Source of the DNA: Arachis hypogaea
Lineage: Eukaryota; Streptophyta; Magnoliopsida; Fabales; Fabaceae
DNA: 64,000 bases
Assembly: GCF_003086295.3 (NCBI RefSeq)
Contig: NC_092045.1
Coordinates: 24,308,890-24,372,889 of the forward strand
Direction: 5' to 3'
Part shown: piece after piece, positions 21,255 through 35,167 of the stretch
Layout: the number at the start of each line of letters is the position of its first letter
Numbering within the stretch: position 1 is the first letter of the stretch
Notes under the pieces: generated by a model
Seen by the model: only the letters and a program-made list of their open reading frames with translations
What the model was told of the DNA's origin: nothing
Databases searched by the model: none
Program-made: the position numbers and the translations under genes

Positions 21255-23870
21255 TTTGAAAATATTAAATTTTATTAAAAAACTTGATTATTTACTTTTT
21301 TAGATCTAATATTATTTTTTTCAAAAAAAATAGAAAGAAACTATATTGTTAATATATTAATAAAAATAAAATATGAACATCTTATTAATGAAAAATAATT
21401 ATTTATTTTTTTATACAAAGAAAAGTCAGATGATACCAATGCAAATTTGACTTTAATGTTATAAAAAATTATTTTAATCTGAATTAGACCTTGTAGATAC
21501 AATTTTATTTTATTTCTGTTATTTCTAAGATATATATTTAAGTATATATATTATTAGTAGTAACTTTTATATTATGTCATGTTTGAATTTTCGTTGCACT
21601 TGTTTACATAATTTGTAATAAATAAAAAATACAAGTTAGAATATACCTTTCTAATTTAATTTTGAATAGTTGAACACGTAAAATTTTATTCAAAAATAAT
21701 TTAATAGTTATCCGTTAAGAAAAAATATCATCAATCATAATTATTTTAAAATGATCATCCACGTTGTATGTATAAATTTTTCTTGGTGCCTTCTGTCTTC
21801 TATTTTTTTATTATTATTTTTATTTTAATATTTACCCTAAATTCTGATTTGATATCTAATATTTTAAATATTTTATTTTGGTTTAAAATAATTTTGGACA
21901 ACTTTAATATTATTTCACTCTTAAATCTGATACAAACACTTTGTCTTAGAAAAGAATAATAACCAAAAGTTTTTTGTAATGCTTTTTTTTTCTGTACGAG
22001 ATATCTTAAACGTTAGTACTCCAAAATCAACTAAATTTTGAGTAGTCTAGTTAACTTGATAGTTTCTGAAATATGATGTGGTTTCATATTTAGTGTGGAG
22101 AGCTCTCCGCGTTTCAGGCCTCCACACATCTAAGGTGTACGTTCTCCTCCAATGTGGGTTCTGCTTAGGAATCGTGCAGCTGCTTCTCTCTGCTTTTGCC
22201 GTTAGCTGTCTTTTCTTGTGATTCGTTCACGCAAGCTCCCTTTTTCAACTATTTTGTTTTTATGTATTTCTTATTTAATTGTTTCAAAATAAAAGATTCT
22301 ATTACTATTTAAAAGATTTTGTGTTATAGTATTGTTATTTAAAGTATTTAGTTATGCACTAAAATATTATGTATTTATTAGAGTTTATCAATGTTCTTCT
22401 CTTATATTAACCTTTGATTTCTATCTAATATAATCTAATGGTGTATACAAATATGATGAATTAGATTAATTATTATAAAAACACCTTTTAAATTTAATTT
22501 TTAATAGTCAAACACGTAAAAATTTATTCAAAAATAATTTCATAATTACCTGTTAAGAAAAAATATCATCAATCATAATTATTTTAAGATGATCAGTTGG
22601 GTTGCCTGTATCAATTTTTCTTGGTGCTTTCTGTGTTCTATTTTTTTTTTGTTTTAATATTTAGGCCAAATTCTAATTTGATGTCTAATATTTTAAATAT
22701 TTCATTTTACTTCAAAACGTAGGAAATAAGAAAAACGCATCAACTTCTTTATGATGTAATATATATTAAGTAATATATATTATTATTAGTAACTTCTTTA
22801 TAATGTGATATATCAATTTTTCTTGGTACCTATTTACATAATAATTTGTAGGAAATAAGAAAATGCAAGTTAGAATATGCTTTTCTAATTTAATTTTTAA
22901 TAGTTGAACACGTAAAAATTTATTCCTAAATAATTTAATAGTTACCCGTTAAGAAAAAATATCATCAATGATAATTATTTTAAAATGATCATCCAGGTTT
23001 TATGTAACCGTTTTTCTTGGTGCGTTCTGTCTTCTGTTTTTTTATTATTATTTTGATTTTAATATTTAGGCCAAATTCTAATTTGATGTCTAATATTTTA
23101 AATATTTTATTTGGGTTCAAATAATTTTGGACGACTTTAATATTTTTTTACTCTTAAATTTGATACAAATTCTTTGTATTACAAAAGATTTTGTATTAGA
23201 GTATTGACATTTAAAGTACTTAATTATGCTATAAAATGTTATGTATTTATTAGAGTCTATCAATATTTTTCTTTTATATTAACCTTTGATTTCTATCTAA
23301 TATAATCTAATGGTCTAGATAAATATGGTATGTTTTGTAAGCACATAATTGTTGTGCTCATTTAAAATATACCCTCTTCTTTGGTGGATAAAATTGATAG
23401 TTCATATTTTCATATTTTATTTTGATTCCTTTTTTTTGTTTAAAAAGCCATCTTTTATATATAATTGTTTTATCCGATATCAAAATGTTACTTTACTATG
23501 TGGTTTTAAAAATATTAAATTTTATTAAAAAGCTTGATTATTTACTTTTTTAAATTTAATATTATTTTTTTCCAAAAAAAAGAAAAAAACTATATTCTTG
23601 ATATATCAATAAAAATAAAATATGATGATTTTATTAATAAAAAATAAGTATTTATCTTTTTATAGAAAGAACAGTCAGATGATACCAATGCAAGTTTGAT
23701 TTTAATCTGTCATAAAAAAATTTTATTCTAATCTAAATTAGACTCTATCCATACAATTTTATTTTATTTTTGTTATTTCTGAGATATTTATTTAAGTAAT
23801 AAATATATTATTAGTAGTAATTTTTTTATAACATCATATATCAATTTTCTTTCCCATCTCTTTATATAAT
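21255..23870 (+). repeat. AT-rich block of shuffled internal repeats
   Basis: At least three repeat units recur. Unit A: 21260-21570 and 23505-23830. Unit B (GTTAAGAAAAAATATCATCA start): 21714-21950, 22551-22730 and 22948-23170. Unit C (ACCTTTGATTTCTATCTAAT): 22335-22460 and 23208-23330. Copies are diverged and in direct orientation. No coding sequence. Confidence 0.85.
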
Positions 23871-25190
23871 TTGGTTAATTTATCTAGATCTCAATTGATT
23901 TTGCTCTTTTTTCTTTTTACTTAAAACGTATCTCTTTGATTTTGTTCTTTTTTCTTTTTACTTAAAAGCTATCTCTTTTAACAGATGAACCAAATATTTG
24001 TTTTTTACAAAAATTAAGTCAGATTATTTTTTTAATACATCGAATTTGTATACAATAAAAAATTAAATATTTAGTAGTATTGATAATTTTTTTTACTATC
24101 AGTCTAAGAACATTTGGTTGCAGGATTTTGTTTTTATTAATATAATGATCTCAATCCAAACATAAACGTAATTAAAGTTAGATAATTTGAGTGATTCTAA
24201 TTTTTTTTTTACAAAACTGATCAATTTCACTTGATGAGGGATCCCTAAACCACATTACTAGCGCAGCCCATCTCCTCCATCCCTAACATAATCTCGATCG
24301 GACGCATCATGTCGCCACCCCCATCCTTAACTGAGTCTTCGGCTTCTCACCTGGGTTTTGGTCACATGCACAGAAGCTATGGATATCTGTTCGATTCCAT
24401 TCGATCCCACCATAAGGGTATTGTTCTATTCCTTCCGTCTGTTCCTTCTCCCAAACGTTCCTCTGTCTCTCTGTGTCAAGCATACCTAATTCTCCATCTT
24501 GATTTCTCCGTTTTGGATAGCAGACGTTACCACCGGTGTTCAAGAGGTATATGTGAGCTATAGTTCAATTCTCCTCCTTTTCAATCTCTTTCTCGATTCC
24601 TTCTCGAGTTGCAATTTTATTTTTGTCTTAATTGTTACTATTTTATGGATCGATCCTTTAATTTTGAGTTGTTTGGTTTCTAATTTAATGATTGTGATTG
24701 TTACTTATTTTTGTAAATCAATGGTTTTTTGCTATGTTTGTGCTGTTGGTGTTTCTGTGAAGTAATTTTCTTGTTGGGGGATTTGCTCATTATAAATTAT
24801 ATAAATTTGTTTGTGCTATTGGCCTAAAGTTAACTGTAGTGGTAGGTATAGTTGACTGATAAAATTTTGTTTTTGCTTTATTGTGAATTTTCAAATCAAC
24901 TATATGTGGTAGGTATTTGGTAATTTGTAAGAGGCCTCTTCCCATATTGTTTTTGCTCTTTTTCCATGAGTATTTGGTTACTTGTGATGTTTTTCTAAAT
25001 AATGTGTGTAGCCATATCAATCTGTATATGTCTATTAGTCTATCTCTGTCCCATATGTGAAGCTTACATTGTAAGCTTTAGTGTTTGTTAAATTCCAGAG
25101 TTTATAACTCCAACTCATCTCTTTATCTTTCCATCTTAGTTCTGATTTTTTCTCTCTATATTTTCTCCTTTTGGTATTCTTATCCTATAT
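23871..25190 (+). other. 5' flank and possible leader of the first RPA-like gene
   Basis: Mostly AT-rich, with a C/T-rich block at 24250-24560 that could be a transcribed 5' untranslated region; a similar block (29390-29700) precedes the second RPA-like gene. The ORFs at 24307-24563 run on both strands through this block and match nothing known. Confidence 0.45.
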
Positions 25191-28100
25191 ATGCTGGGAA
25201 TGAGTAACCGTGCTGATATGGTGGATAGAATCACTCCATGGAGAGAATCATGGAAAGTGCATGTTAAAGTTGTGAAGTTATGGTACCACAAGAATCCTGC
25301 TTTGGATCGATCTAAAAATCTGTTGCATATGGTCTTAATGGATGAGAATGTCAATTTTATTTGATGTTAGCATTTTCTTAGGTTGTTGCAATTTTTCCTT
25401 TTTTTTAAATATGCAAAATGGAATCTTTTTTGGTTGCAAAGTGAAATATTTTTGTTGTTTTATTTTTTTAATCAAGTGTTTTTATGTTGTTTGGATACCT
25501 AAATAAGTTAACAAATTCAAAATATATATGGATTTTTTTTTCAACTGCAGTTACACAAGATCCAAGCAACCATTAGAGATCAGCTTATATCAAATTTTGC
25601 TGTCTCTAAACGAAGGGGATATGTACTTGATGACGCATTTTACAGTTGTACCAAACACTGGTTTGAACAGAGTGACGAAACATCGGTTCAGACTTTTGTT
25701 CCAATACAAGACGTCTGTTGTTTCTGTGGTATCTCCAAGGATACCTCATTCCGGTTTGTGTTTTACATCAATAGATGAAATTGATCAAATGACACAAGAT
25801 CACAATTTTCTCATTGGTTCGTAGAAGTTTCTTGCTCTTCCCTTTTAGAATCATAGTATTATGTATTCAAATTTCTGATTCAAATTTGTATATGTTTCAA
25901 TCTAATTATTAGACTTTCTTGGGATCATTACTGGTGTTTGAAAAGAAAGAGATGTGGTATCAAATGGGAAGTTGATCAGAGTAGTAGTGCTGGTGTTCGA
26001 AAAGAAAGAGATGTGGTATCAAATGGGAAGTTGATCAAAGTAGTAGTGCTAGAAGTTTTTACTGATGGGTAATATCTCTCTCACTTTCTCCTATATGAGT
26101 ACTTATGTTCTATTAATTCTATTCTTTTTATCCAGCTTTTATGTTATAACAATAAATATATAGTTAGATCCTTTTGATCTTTTGAAACTTATTTGTTCAG
26201 GAAAAAGGTACAATGCAATGTGTTTGAAAATGCTTGTGATCTGTTGGAATATGATAACATACAAAAATATCCAAGATCTCCCCTGATTTTCCTCGAGTCT
26301 TTTAATATATAGTTTGAGGCATATTCACTGAATTTGTAATCTAATATTTACTTTCCTATTTTTTAACTTTTTAATTTAAATATAGTTTGAGGCTAATAGA
26401 ATATGATTCTTGCATGCAGGTGGAGTAATCCTACAGAATGTGATAAATGTCTCTAGGTTATTCATCAATTTCGACATTCCTGAGTCTGTTGAGTTCCTAA
26501 ACAGGTTAGTTGTGATAAAAATATTTTTAACCTACAACCTGCCATGCTTATTTTGTTCGTATTCATGTATATGTTTTGTGTTATGAAGATTAGTTATTGT
26601 ATCTTGTATGTAGATTTAGTGTAGCCAGTTATGGATTCTCAAGACTTGTGACCAATGAGCTTGGATACTTAGTTTCTAAAGTTGATGGTGATTATTTCAA
26701 TCCCAAACAGATCAGTAATATTCAAGATCTTCATGCAAATAGCGGGGTACTATTTTAGATTGGCAAACTCTCCATTTAATACTTAAACTTGAATCTATTA
26801 AACATGTGTGTTGGGTTTCATAATCTGGTTTGTTAATCATTATTCTATAGTATATCATTGTTTTTAAAATTTTACAGGATACGCATTACTTTGTTATTAG
26901 GACAATTAAAAAAGTTATGGATGAACCAGATTTGTGATACTACTCATGTGTATGTGGTCACGCTGTTGTTGAGCATGAGGATCTCTACCTTTGTGATGCT
27001 TGTCGTTCATGTGTTGAACATGTTATGGTCAAGTAAGGTTCATATGTAACTCTATTATGGAATGGATTAATTATCAATCTTTTGGAATTTTTGTTAGTTC
27101 TTTGTTATGTGCCACTATATGTGTTGTTAGGCAGATTTCTTGGTTTTAGTTATCATTCTTGGTTATTGAATGTGTTAGATATGGGATTCGGGTAAAGATT
27201 CGCCATGGTGGGTGTGCTGTGTTGTTTGTTGTGCTTGATAATGCAGCAACAAAACTATTTGGAAAAACCTGTTCTGAAGCATTTCTCATGATAGAAGAAG
27301 AATTTCATGTTGATCCTAGTGTGCTTGCAGTATGAACTCTTTCATTGCGAAACTCATTTAATCTTTACTATTTTTTTGTGTTCAAGTTTATTGATTCTTT
27401 TATATTAAACTCCCAAGGTCTGTCGGTCATATTCTCCATAAATGTTTGATGATGTTGTTGGAGAGGAGAAAGTTTTCAAGGTTGAAATTCTTTCTGCAGT
27501 TGATCCAGATTACTCCCGGTGCTTTAAAATTGTAAATGTCTTTAGTAATATTACGGAACCAGCTGCAACCGATTATTATATCAATGTATGATACCTCACC
27601 CTATGTTCATCATGTTCATGCAATTTTTTTTCTTTCTCAGTTAGTGCATTCGATCCTTATTCTAATGTAGTTATCCTAGGCAAGGCTTCATGGCTCCATT
27701 TTTTCACCAATCTATGATAGCTACTTGCAGTATGCAACTGGAAAAGATTACAAGACTCAAGTAGTGTGTGATAATTCTATTCAATCAGAAACTATTGAAG
27801 ATATTATTACTGATCTTATTTCACCCAATCGCTGCTATTCTGATGCTGAGAACGTATATTTTTTTCCTCATTTGCAATAAAATCTCTTATATCATTCATT
27901 TTTGTTAAGATAGTTGTATCATACGCTGAGAAATTAGTGATAGTTTTGTAAATTATTTGAAATGTGAAATAATGTAAAACTTTTTTCTTTGCTGGCAGGG
28001 TGGTTTTGTTTTTATTTTGGGAACTATATCATTTGTTTTGAAGAATCATAAGTGGTGGTTCTCAACTTGTTTATGTGGTTCTCTTGTGTTAGCTAATAAA

Positions 28101-28868
28101 AATATTTTATCATGTGATCTATGTCAGCTTCAATGCATTGATGCTATGCCAAGGTGTTTTGTTCTTTATTTTTATTTTGTTTTGGTAACTAATTATTATT
28201 TCACTCTTTACTAAAATTTTTCTTGTTTTCTGATGGTTTTTAAGATTCTGCTTAAAGATTGTAGTGTCTCATACAAATGGCAACAATATATTTGTTCTTA
28301 AAGATCGTGAGGTCGTGCAAATAATAAAGACAAGATGCTCGAGCTTTTTGGATAATCACCCAGAGTTGAATCAGGTTATCATCCGGTTGCGGTTTTAATT
28401 AGTATATACATATAGATATAGTTAGTTTGTATATTTTGACATTCCTCATGAAAAGATAAATTATTATTATGCTATTTGTTAACTATTTTGTATTTTTTTA
28501 TGGATCTTATTCCAAAGTTGTTCCATTGAAACTCATTTTAAGTCTTTTGCACAAAAACATTGTATTCATGGTTGATGTGAGGCCTGTGGGTTATGAGATT
28601 AATCGATCTGTGTATATTGTTCAACAAATTTGGGATGATGCCTCTGTTATTAATGTATTTGAGGCTACTGCTAAGATGAATGAGCATAAGGTCTTGTGCA
28701 TAGTGTTTATGATTTGTTCAATTATTAGCATCTAAACATATAAATAACTGAGATGATTTCAATTTTGTTCAGATTCATGTTTTGGTTGATTTTATACCTG
28801 AAGTTGAAGATGCTTTCAGCCAATGTGAAAACGATCATGAGGCTGTGGAAGATCTAGATGCTTTTTAG
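25191..28868 (+). pseudogene. RPA70-like single-strand DNA-binding protein 1, broken
   Basis: About 14 exons with good splice sites: 25191-25349, 25551-25816, 25913-26068, 26201-26312, 26420-26504, 26614-26746, 26878-27032, 27179-27329, 27418-27585, 27680-27853, 27999-28153, 28245-28373, about 28505-28690 and 28773-28868. Exons 1-2 form a DUF223/RPA OB-fold (ITPWRESW, LLHMVLMDE). Later exons give a second OB-fold, then a zinc-ribbon OB-fold (CVCGH...CDAC), then a second copy of that C-type fold (CLCGS...CDLC). Such genes accompany Rep/helicase in plant Helitrons. Damage: a two-base loss in exon 2 near 25604, a 59-bp tandem duplication with TGA in exon 3, a shortened exon 4, and TGA 26935 at a Trp position before the zinc ribbon. 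Confidence 0.88.
25931..26048 (+). repeat. 59-bp tandem duplication inside exon 3
   Basis: Two adjacent 59-base copies starting CTGGTGTTYGAAAAG at 25931 and 25990 differ at about two bases. Fifty-nine is not a multiple of three, so the exon is shifted. The first copy reads TGA where the second reads CGA. Confidence 0.93.
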
Positions 28869-30772
28869 ATTAATATGTTCATATAGTAATTTAAAATGTT
28901 GTTTGGTTTGTAATACAATGTTAGTATCTTTTGAATTCTAATGTGGATATAATTATGATATTTATGTATTTAATGAAATTTCTTTTTAGTTACATCAAAA
29001 GAAAATATGTGTTTATTTTATCAATTTCAAATGAACCGGTGCAATAATTAATTAATTATTAATCAGTACCCAGAAAAAATATAATCTCCTAAAAAGATAT
29101 AGATCGTGGTTAATAAAATGGTTTTCATTGCCAATTTTAAATGTATTCAACCTAGGATTAAATTTAATTGTTATAAAAAATATATATATCTTATCTTAAT
29201 GTAAAAATTCATAACATTTAAAATGAAATCTAAATATAAAATTAACCTTTATTGGTGCAGTTTTATTTTGTTTTAATTACAATAATATTGAATTAATCTT
29301 ATTCACTATAATAATATTGGAATATTTAGTATTGATTTACTTTGCTTTAATTACCTGATTCGCCAGACACAAAAAAAATTTACCTGATTCGCTGCTCACT
29401 TGCTTTAAACATCAGAACTCATCTTCCTCATAACATCCTCCTTCCCTATGAAGACCTCATCCCTAGCATTCTCTTTTCTCTCCCCCTTCTATAGCGCATG
29501 CGTTACTCTCTCTCCATCTTCGTTTATCGATGATATGCTGTTCTTGGCCACGATGGGTTGTTGCCCCTTTGCATGACTCCCTCTCTGGCATAACTCCCTC
29601 GCTCGATCTCTCCATCGCCAAAAGAACAGGACCCGACTGGGATTCAGATTCTCGATGTTCTTATCTGGTGTCGGTTAGGTTATCATCCTGTCCCCTCTTC
29701 ATTGCTTCTTCAATTTCAGTCTTAATGTTAGTTGTTATTTTTCCAGGTTAACTTTTATTATTATTATTATTATTATTCTTTTTTTTTTTTGCTGTAAATA
29801 CGACTTTACTTTAGTCATGGTTACCAATTTATTCAAATTAATTCCTGCGTTCCTGATTTTTTTCTTCGTCATAATTATTAACAGTGCATGTTGCTTTTGT
29901 TTTGTTAATTGTTCATGGTTGTACTTTGGATCCGTTAGTTAAATTTGTACATTCTCTAATTCAGTTTTACTTTGGTATCATTTTCTAGGTTTAATTGATT
30001 CATTTGGATAAAATATTTTTGTTGTTCTCTATCTGAGTTAATTTTTTTGGTTTCTTATTGTTGTCTTCTTGATTTAATGATTGGGCTTAAGATTTGATTA
30101 ATTTCATTCATATTTTGATGTTATTAATAGAGATGGATTGCTAATTGTCAATTTTTGAGTTAACTATGGTTGACTATTGTTAATTCCAGATCTAACTTCC
30201 TCTTATTGAATAATGTTTCTTTGATTTCTTTTTAATCAAAGAGGTGAACATTGCAATCTATATTTCTGATTGCCAATAAGTTGACATGTGTTCTATTTCA
30301 CCAGTCATACTTATCGGGAACAGTATTCTTATATAGTCAAAGATAGGATCAATCAGTAGGTATGGCTTCTTTATAAATAGATAGATAGATAGATAGATAG
30401 ATGTATATAGATTCATAGATAGGTTGATATGACATAGCTATATTATATAGAGGTATGAGTATATATAATTTAATTACCTATGGACACATTGAATGTCATA
30501 TGTCAATCAATCAATTAATGTAGCCAGCGAGTTCAAGAGAAACGTATTCTACAAGCTTTGCCTTACAAACTTGTTCATTTCTCTACTATAAGTAGTGATG
30601 AGGTGATGGAGTATTGTAGAGATTTCTCAAAAGCTATAAGTTGTTCCTTACTTGCCTTTTTTCCTTTGCATTCCCTTCCATTGAGATAACACTCAGATCC
30701 CACACATTTTTCTGTTGCCGAGATTTTTTTTCATCCACATTCTTTCATCTTTAGTATTTAATCAATCATAAC
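28869..30772 (+). other. Spacer between the RPA-like genes
   Basis: No gene recognised. It contains a C/T-rich leader-like block (29390-29700), (TTA)n at about 29755-29777 and (TAGA)n at about 30376-30401. ORF 29530-29751 lies in the leader-like block and matches nothing. Confidence 0.5.
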
Positions 30773-30927
30773 ATGAGTCTTACTATTGACTCTATCGAGA
30801 AAAATCTCTCCATGGAAGGAAGCTTGGAGTATTGAAGCTAAGATCTTGACCATTTGGGAAGATGCTAGGATTGTTAATGAAAATATGGAGAAGCTCTTAC
30901 ATATGGTGTTGATGGATAAGCAGGTGA

Positions 30928-30985
<58 letters not shown>

Positions 30986-31925
30986 TTATAAAGACTGAGA
31001 TAAATTTTTTCTCTTTTTTTTTCAGCACCACAAGATCTAAACAACTGTTGGGGATGATTTGATCACAACTTTTATTCATCACTTAAAAGAAGGAGATGTA
31101 TTCATTATTTCTGACTTCAAAGTGATACCTAATGGTGGATTAGTCAGGGTTACAAGACATCGGTTTCGCATCCTTTTCAAGTGTAGTACCTCTGTTGTTG
31201 CAGCTGCAAGTACAGTGATACCTAACCCTGGTTTAAGTCTAAGTTTTATGGACCAGATTCTTCAAAAGTGCAGTGATTATGAGTACTTAATAGGTAACTT
31301 TCACTTTTTCAATTATGAACCATTATAAAGGTGTTTTAAGTTCAAATTAATAAGAATCCAATGAAATGTCTCGTGGTATTGTAGCTGAGGGTTTAATATT
31401 GTCTTCTATAATTTTACTAAGCAGATTTCGTCGGGGTCCTTTGTGGATTGAAAAAGAGAAAGGATGTTGAGTGTAATGGAAAGATATTGAAAGTTATGAT
31501 CCTTGAAGTTTTTGCTGATGGGTATCCATTATCTTTCTCTTTCTGATCCTTTTTTTGAATTACCTTATGCCTGTTTTTCTTGTTTTTTTTACTGCTCTTG
31601 AATTTTTCTATTGTTGTCCATCCTTTCTTATAATCATTACCCAGGAAGAAAATCTCCTGCAATTTTATTGGTGATTGTGCTGCTCTTATAGACATGAATA
31701 GTCTGAAAAGGTACCACAGACCACCTGTTGTAATTCTGCCATCTTTCAAGATCAAAGTCAATGGAGGTGAAGAGTTGTGCATATTGCACATGTCTCAATT
31801 TAATTTGTTTAAATATTTTTTTATACGAATGAATAGTTTCTTTATGAATTAATTTCTTCTTATTATCTTCTCTGATTTGTAGATAAAGTCAGTCTCCAAA
31901 ATGTTATCAATATTTTCCGAGTTTC
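30773..31925 (+). pseudogene. RPA70-like protein 2, 5' part, broken
   Basis: Exons 30773-30923, 31026-31293, 31425-31521, 31644-31766 and the first part of 31883-31925 parallel those of the first RPA-like gene. Damage: an extra A in the run near 30801 shifts exon 1 before ISPWKEAW, and TAA at about 31036 interrupts exon 2 (HHKI). The fifth exon is cut in mid-codon by the 31926-43205 retrotransposon and resumes at 43211. Confidence 0.85.
30929..30982 (+). repeat. (TG)27 microsatellite
   Basis: Begins five bases after the exon 1 donor site of the second RPA-like gene, inside its first intron. Confidence 0.95.
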
Positions 31926-33550
31926 TGGTGCACGAAATTGTGATCATCAATGGTGCCATCAACATGGTACGCTCAATTGCAATCTCAACTCTTTATCACA
32001 ACTTCACACAACTAACCAGCAAGTGCACTGGGTCGTCCAAGTAATAAACCTTACGCGAGTAAAGGTCGATCCCACGGAGATTGTTGGTATGAAGCAAGCT
32101 ATGGTCATCTTGTAAATCCCAGTCAGGCGGATTCAAATGGTTATGGAGGGTTGATAATTAAAAGATGAATAAAACATAAAAAAAAGATAGAGATACTTAT
32201 GTAATTCATTGGTGAGAATTTCAGATAAGCGTATGGAGATGCTTTGTCCCTTCTGTCTCTCTGCTTTCCTACTGTCTTCATCCAATCCTTCTTACTCCTT
32301 TCCATGGCAAGTTGTATGTTGGGCATCACCGTTGTCAATGGCTACAGTCCCGTCCTCTCAGTGAAAATGTTCAACGCGCTCTGTCACAGCACGGCTATTC
32401 ATTTGTCGGTTCTCGATCATGTCGGAATAGAATCCAGTGATTCTTTTGCGTCTGTCAGTAACGCCCCACAATCGCGAGTTTGAAACTCGTCACAGTCATT
32501 CAATCCTTGAATCCTACTCGAAATACCACAGACAAGGTTTAGACTTTCCGGATTCTCAAGAATTCCGCCATCAATTCTAGCTTATACCACGAAGATTCTG
32601 ATTAAGGAATCCAAGAGATAAACATTCAAGCCTTGTTTGCATGTAGAACGGAAGTGGTTGTCAGGCATGCGTTCATAAGTGAGAATGATGATGAGCGTCA
32701 CATAATCATCACATTCATCATGTTCTTGGGTGCGAATGAATATCTTAGAAAAAGAATAAGCTGAATTGAATGGAAAATAGTAGTAATTGCATTAATACTC
32801 AAGGTACAGCAGAGCTCCACACCTTAATCTATGGTGTGTAGAAACTCCACCGTTGAAAATACATAAGTGATAATGGTGATCATTGGCTTCGGCCCCAGAG
32901 AGGGAACCAGAAGAACCAAGATGAAAATGCAATAGCAAAAGGTCCTATTTATAGAGAACTAGTAGCTTAGGGTTTACAAAAATGAGTAAATGACGTAAAA
33001 ATCCACTTCCGGGCCTACTTGGTGTGTGCTTGGGCTGAGCATTGAAGCTTCCATGTGTAGAGACTTTTCTTGGAGTTAAACGCCAGCTTTTGTGCCAGTT
33101 TGGGCGTTTAACTCCCACTTCTGTGCCAGTTCCGGCGTTTAACGCCGGGCAGTCTTGAGCTGATTTGGAACGCCGGTTTGGGCCATCAAATCTCAGGCAA
33201 AGTATAGACTATTATATATTGCTGGAAAGCCTAGGATGTCTACTTTTCAAAGCAATTAAGAGCGCGCCAATTGGGCTTCTGTAGCTCCAGAAAATCCACT
33301 TCGAGTGCAGGAAGGGCAGAATCTAACAGCATCTGCAGTCCTTTTCAGCCTCTGAATCAGATTTTTGCTCAGGTCCCTCAATTTCAGCCAGAAAATACCT
33401 GAAATCACAGAAAAACACACAAACTCATAGTAAAGTCCAGAAAAGTGAATTTTAAATAAAAACTAATAAAAATATGATAAAAACTAACTAAAACATACTA
33501 AAAACATACTAAAAACAATGCCAAAAAGCGTATAAATTATCCGCTCATCA
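31926..33550 (-). repeat. 3' LTR of the minus-strand element (1625 bp)
   Basis: On the minus strand it starts TGATGAGCGG at 33550 and ends GTGCACCA at 31926. It contains GGCGTTTAACGCC-type palindromes at about 33075-33150. Its ends match those of the first element but the body is 188 bp shorter. Confidence 0.95.
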
Positions 33551-33588
33551 CAACACCAAACTTAAATTGTTGCTTGTCCCCAAGCAAC
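33551..33588 (-). promoter_or_regulatory. Hairpin and presumed polypurine tract
   Basis: Minus strand: GTTGCTTGGGGACAAGCAAC (33588-33569), then AATTT and AAGTTTGGTGTTG next to the LTR. Identical in build to 9983-10020 of the first element even though surrounding sequence has diverged. Confidence 0.72.
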
Positions 33589-34627
33589 TGAAAATTAAAT
33601 AAGATAAAAAGAAGAGAATATACAATGAATTCCAAAAACATCTATGAAGATCAGTATTAATTAGATGAGCAGGGCTTTTAGCTTTTTGCCTCCGAACAGT
33701 TTTGGCATCTCACTTTATCCTTTGAAGTTCAGAATGATTGGCTTCTATAGGAACTCAAAATCCGGATAGTGTTATTGATTCTCCTAGTTAAGTATGATGA
33801 TTCTTGAACACATCTACTTTATGAGTCTTGGCCGTGGCCCAAAGCACTCTGTTTTCCAGTATTACCACCGGATACATCCATGCCACAGACACATAACTGG
33901 GTGAACCTTTTCAGATTGTGACTCAGCTTTGCTAGAGTCCCCAATTAGAGGTGTCCAGGGTTCTTAAGCACACTCTTTTTGCTTTGGATCACGACTTTAA
34001 CAGCTCAGTCTCAAGTTTTCACTTGACACCTTCACGCCACAAGCACATGGTTAGGGACAGCTTGGTTTAGCCGCTTAGGCCAGGATATTATTCCTATGGG
34101 CCCTCCTATCCACTGATGCTCAAAGCCTTGGATCCTTTTTATTTTTACCCTTGCCTTTTGGTTTAAAGGGCTATTGGCTTTTTCTGCTTGCTCTTTCTTT
34201 TTCTTTTTTTTTTTTGAATTCACTGCTTTTTCTTGCTTCAAGAATCATTTTTATGATTTTTCAGATCCTCAGTAACATGTCTCCTTTTTCATCATTATTT
34301 CAAGAGCCAACAATTTTAACATTCATGAACAACAACTTCAAAAGACATATGCACTGTTCAAGCATACATTCAGAAGTCAAAAGTATTGCCACCACATCAA
34401 AATAATTAATCTGTTATAAAATTTGAAATTCATGCAATTCTTTTCTTTTTCAATTAAGAACAATTTTTTCATTTAAGAAAGGTGATGGATTCATAGGACA
34501 TTCATAACTTTAAGGCATAGACACTAAGACACTAATGATCATAAGACACAAACATAAATAAAACATAAAGCATAATTTTCGAAAAACAGAAAAATAAAGA
34601 ACAAGGGGATTAAAGAACGGGTCCACC
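33589..34627 (-). other. 3' noncoding block of the minus-strand element
   Basis: Counterpart of 8935-9982. The part at 33640-34190 is closely similar to 9380-9910 and has no coding capacity in either copy. Confidence 0.7.
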
Positions 34628-35167
34628 TTAGTGATGGCGGCTTGTTCTTCCTCTTGAAGATCTTATGGAGTGCTTGAGCTCCTCAATGTCTCTTCCTTGC
34701 CTTTGTTGCTCCTCTCTCATGATTCTTTGATCTTCTCTAATTTCATAGAGGAGGATGGAATGTTCTTGGTGCTCTACCCTTAGTTGTCCCATGTTGGAAC
34801 TTAATTCTACTAGGGAGGTGTTGATTTGCTCCCAATAGTTTTGTGGAGGAAAGTGCATCCCTTGAGGCATCTCAGGGTTTTATGATGAGGAATTTCCTCA
34901 TGCTCATGTCTATAAGTGGGATCTCCTGTTTGCATTGAGCTCCTTCCACACAGATATCCATGAGGACTTGGTCCAACCTTTGATTAAAGTTGACCTTTTT
35001 TGAGTTTGAAAAGGGACCTCGGGGATCACCTTCTTCTTGGCAACAACTTCATAGAAGTGGTCTTGATGCACCCTTGAGATGAATCTCTCCATCTCCCATG
35101 ACTCGGAGGTGGAAGCTTTTGCCTTCCCTTTCCTCTTTCTAGAGGTTTCTCCGGTCTTAGGTGCCAT
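34628..35167 (-). pseudogene. Second ORF, internally deleted
   Basis: The N-terminus (MAPKTGETSRKRKGKAKAS, from 35167) and C-terminal coiled coil (34870-34628) match the intact 378-residue ORF at 7798. Most of the globular domain is deleted, and the frame is shifted at the first junction (about 35000) and stops at 34910. Confidence 0.85.

Noticed and set aside
24307..24563. Overlapping ORFs on both strands
   Set aside because: They lie in a C/T-rich leader-like block with no family match.
32244..32483. 79-residue ORF, repeated at 40280-40519
   Set aside because: Antisense sequence inside both LTRs of the minus-strand element.
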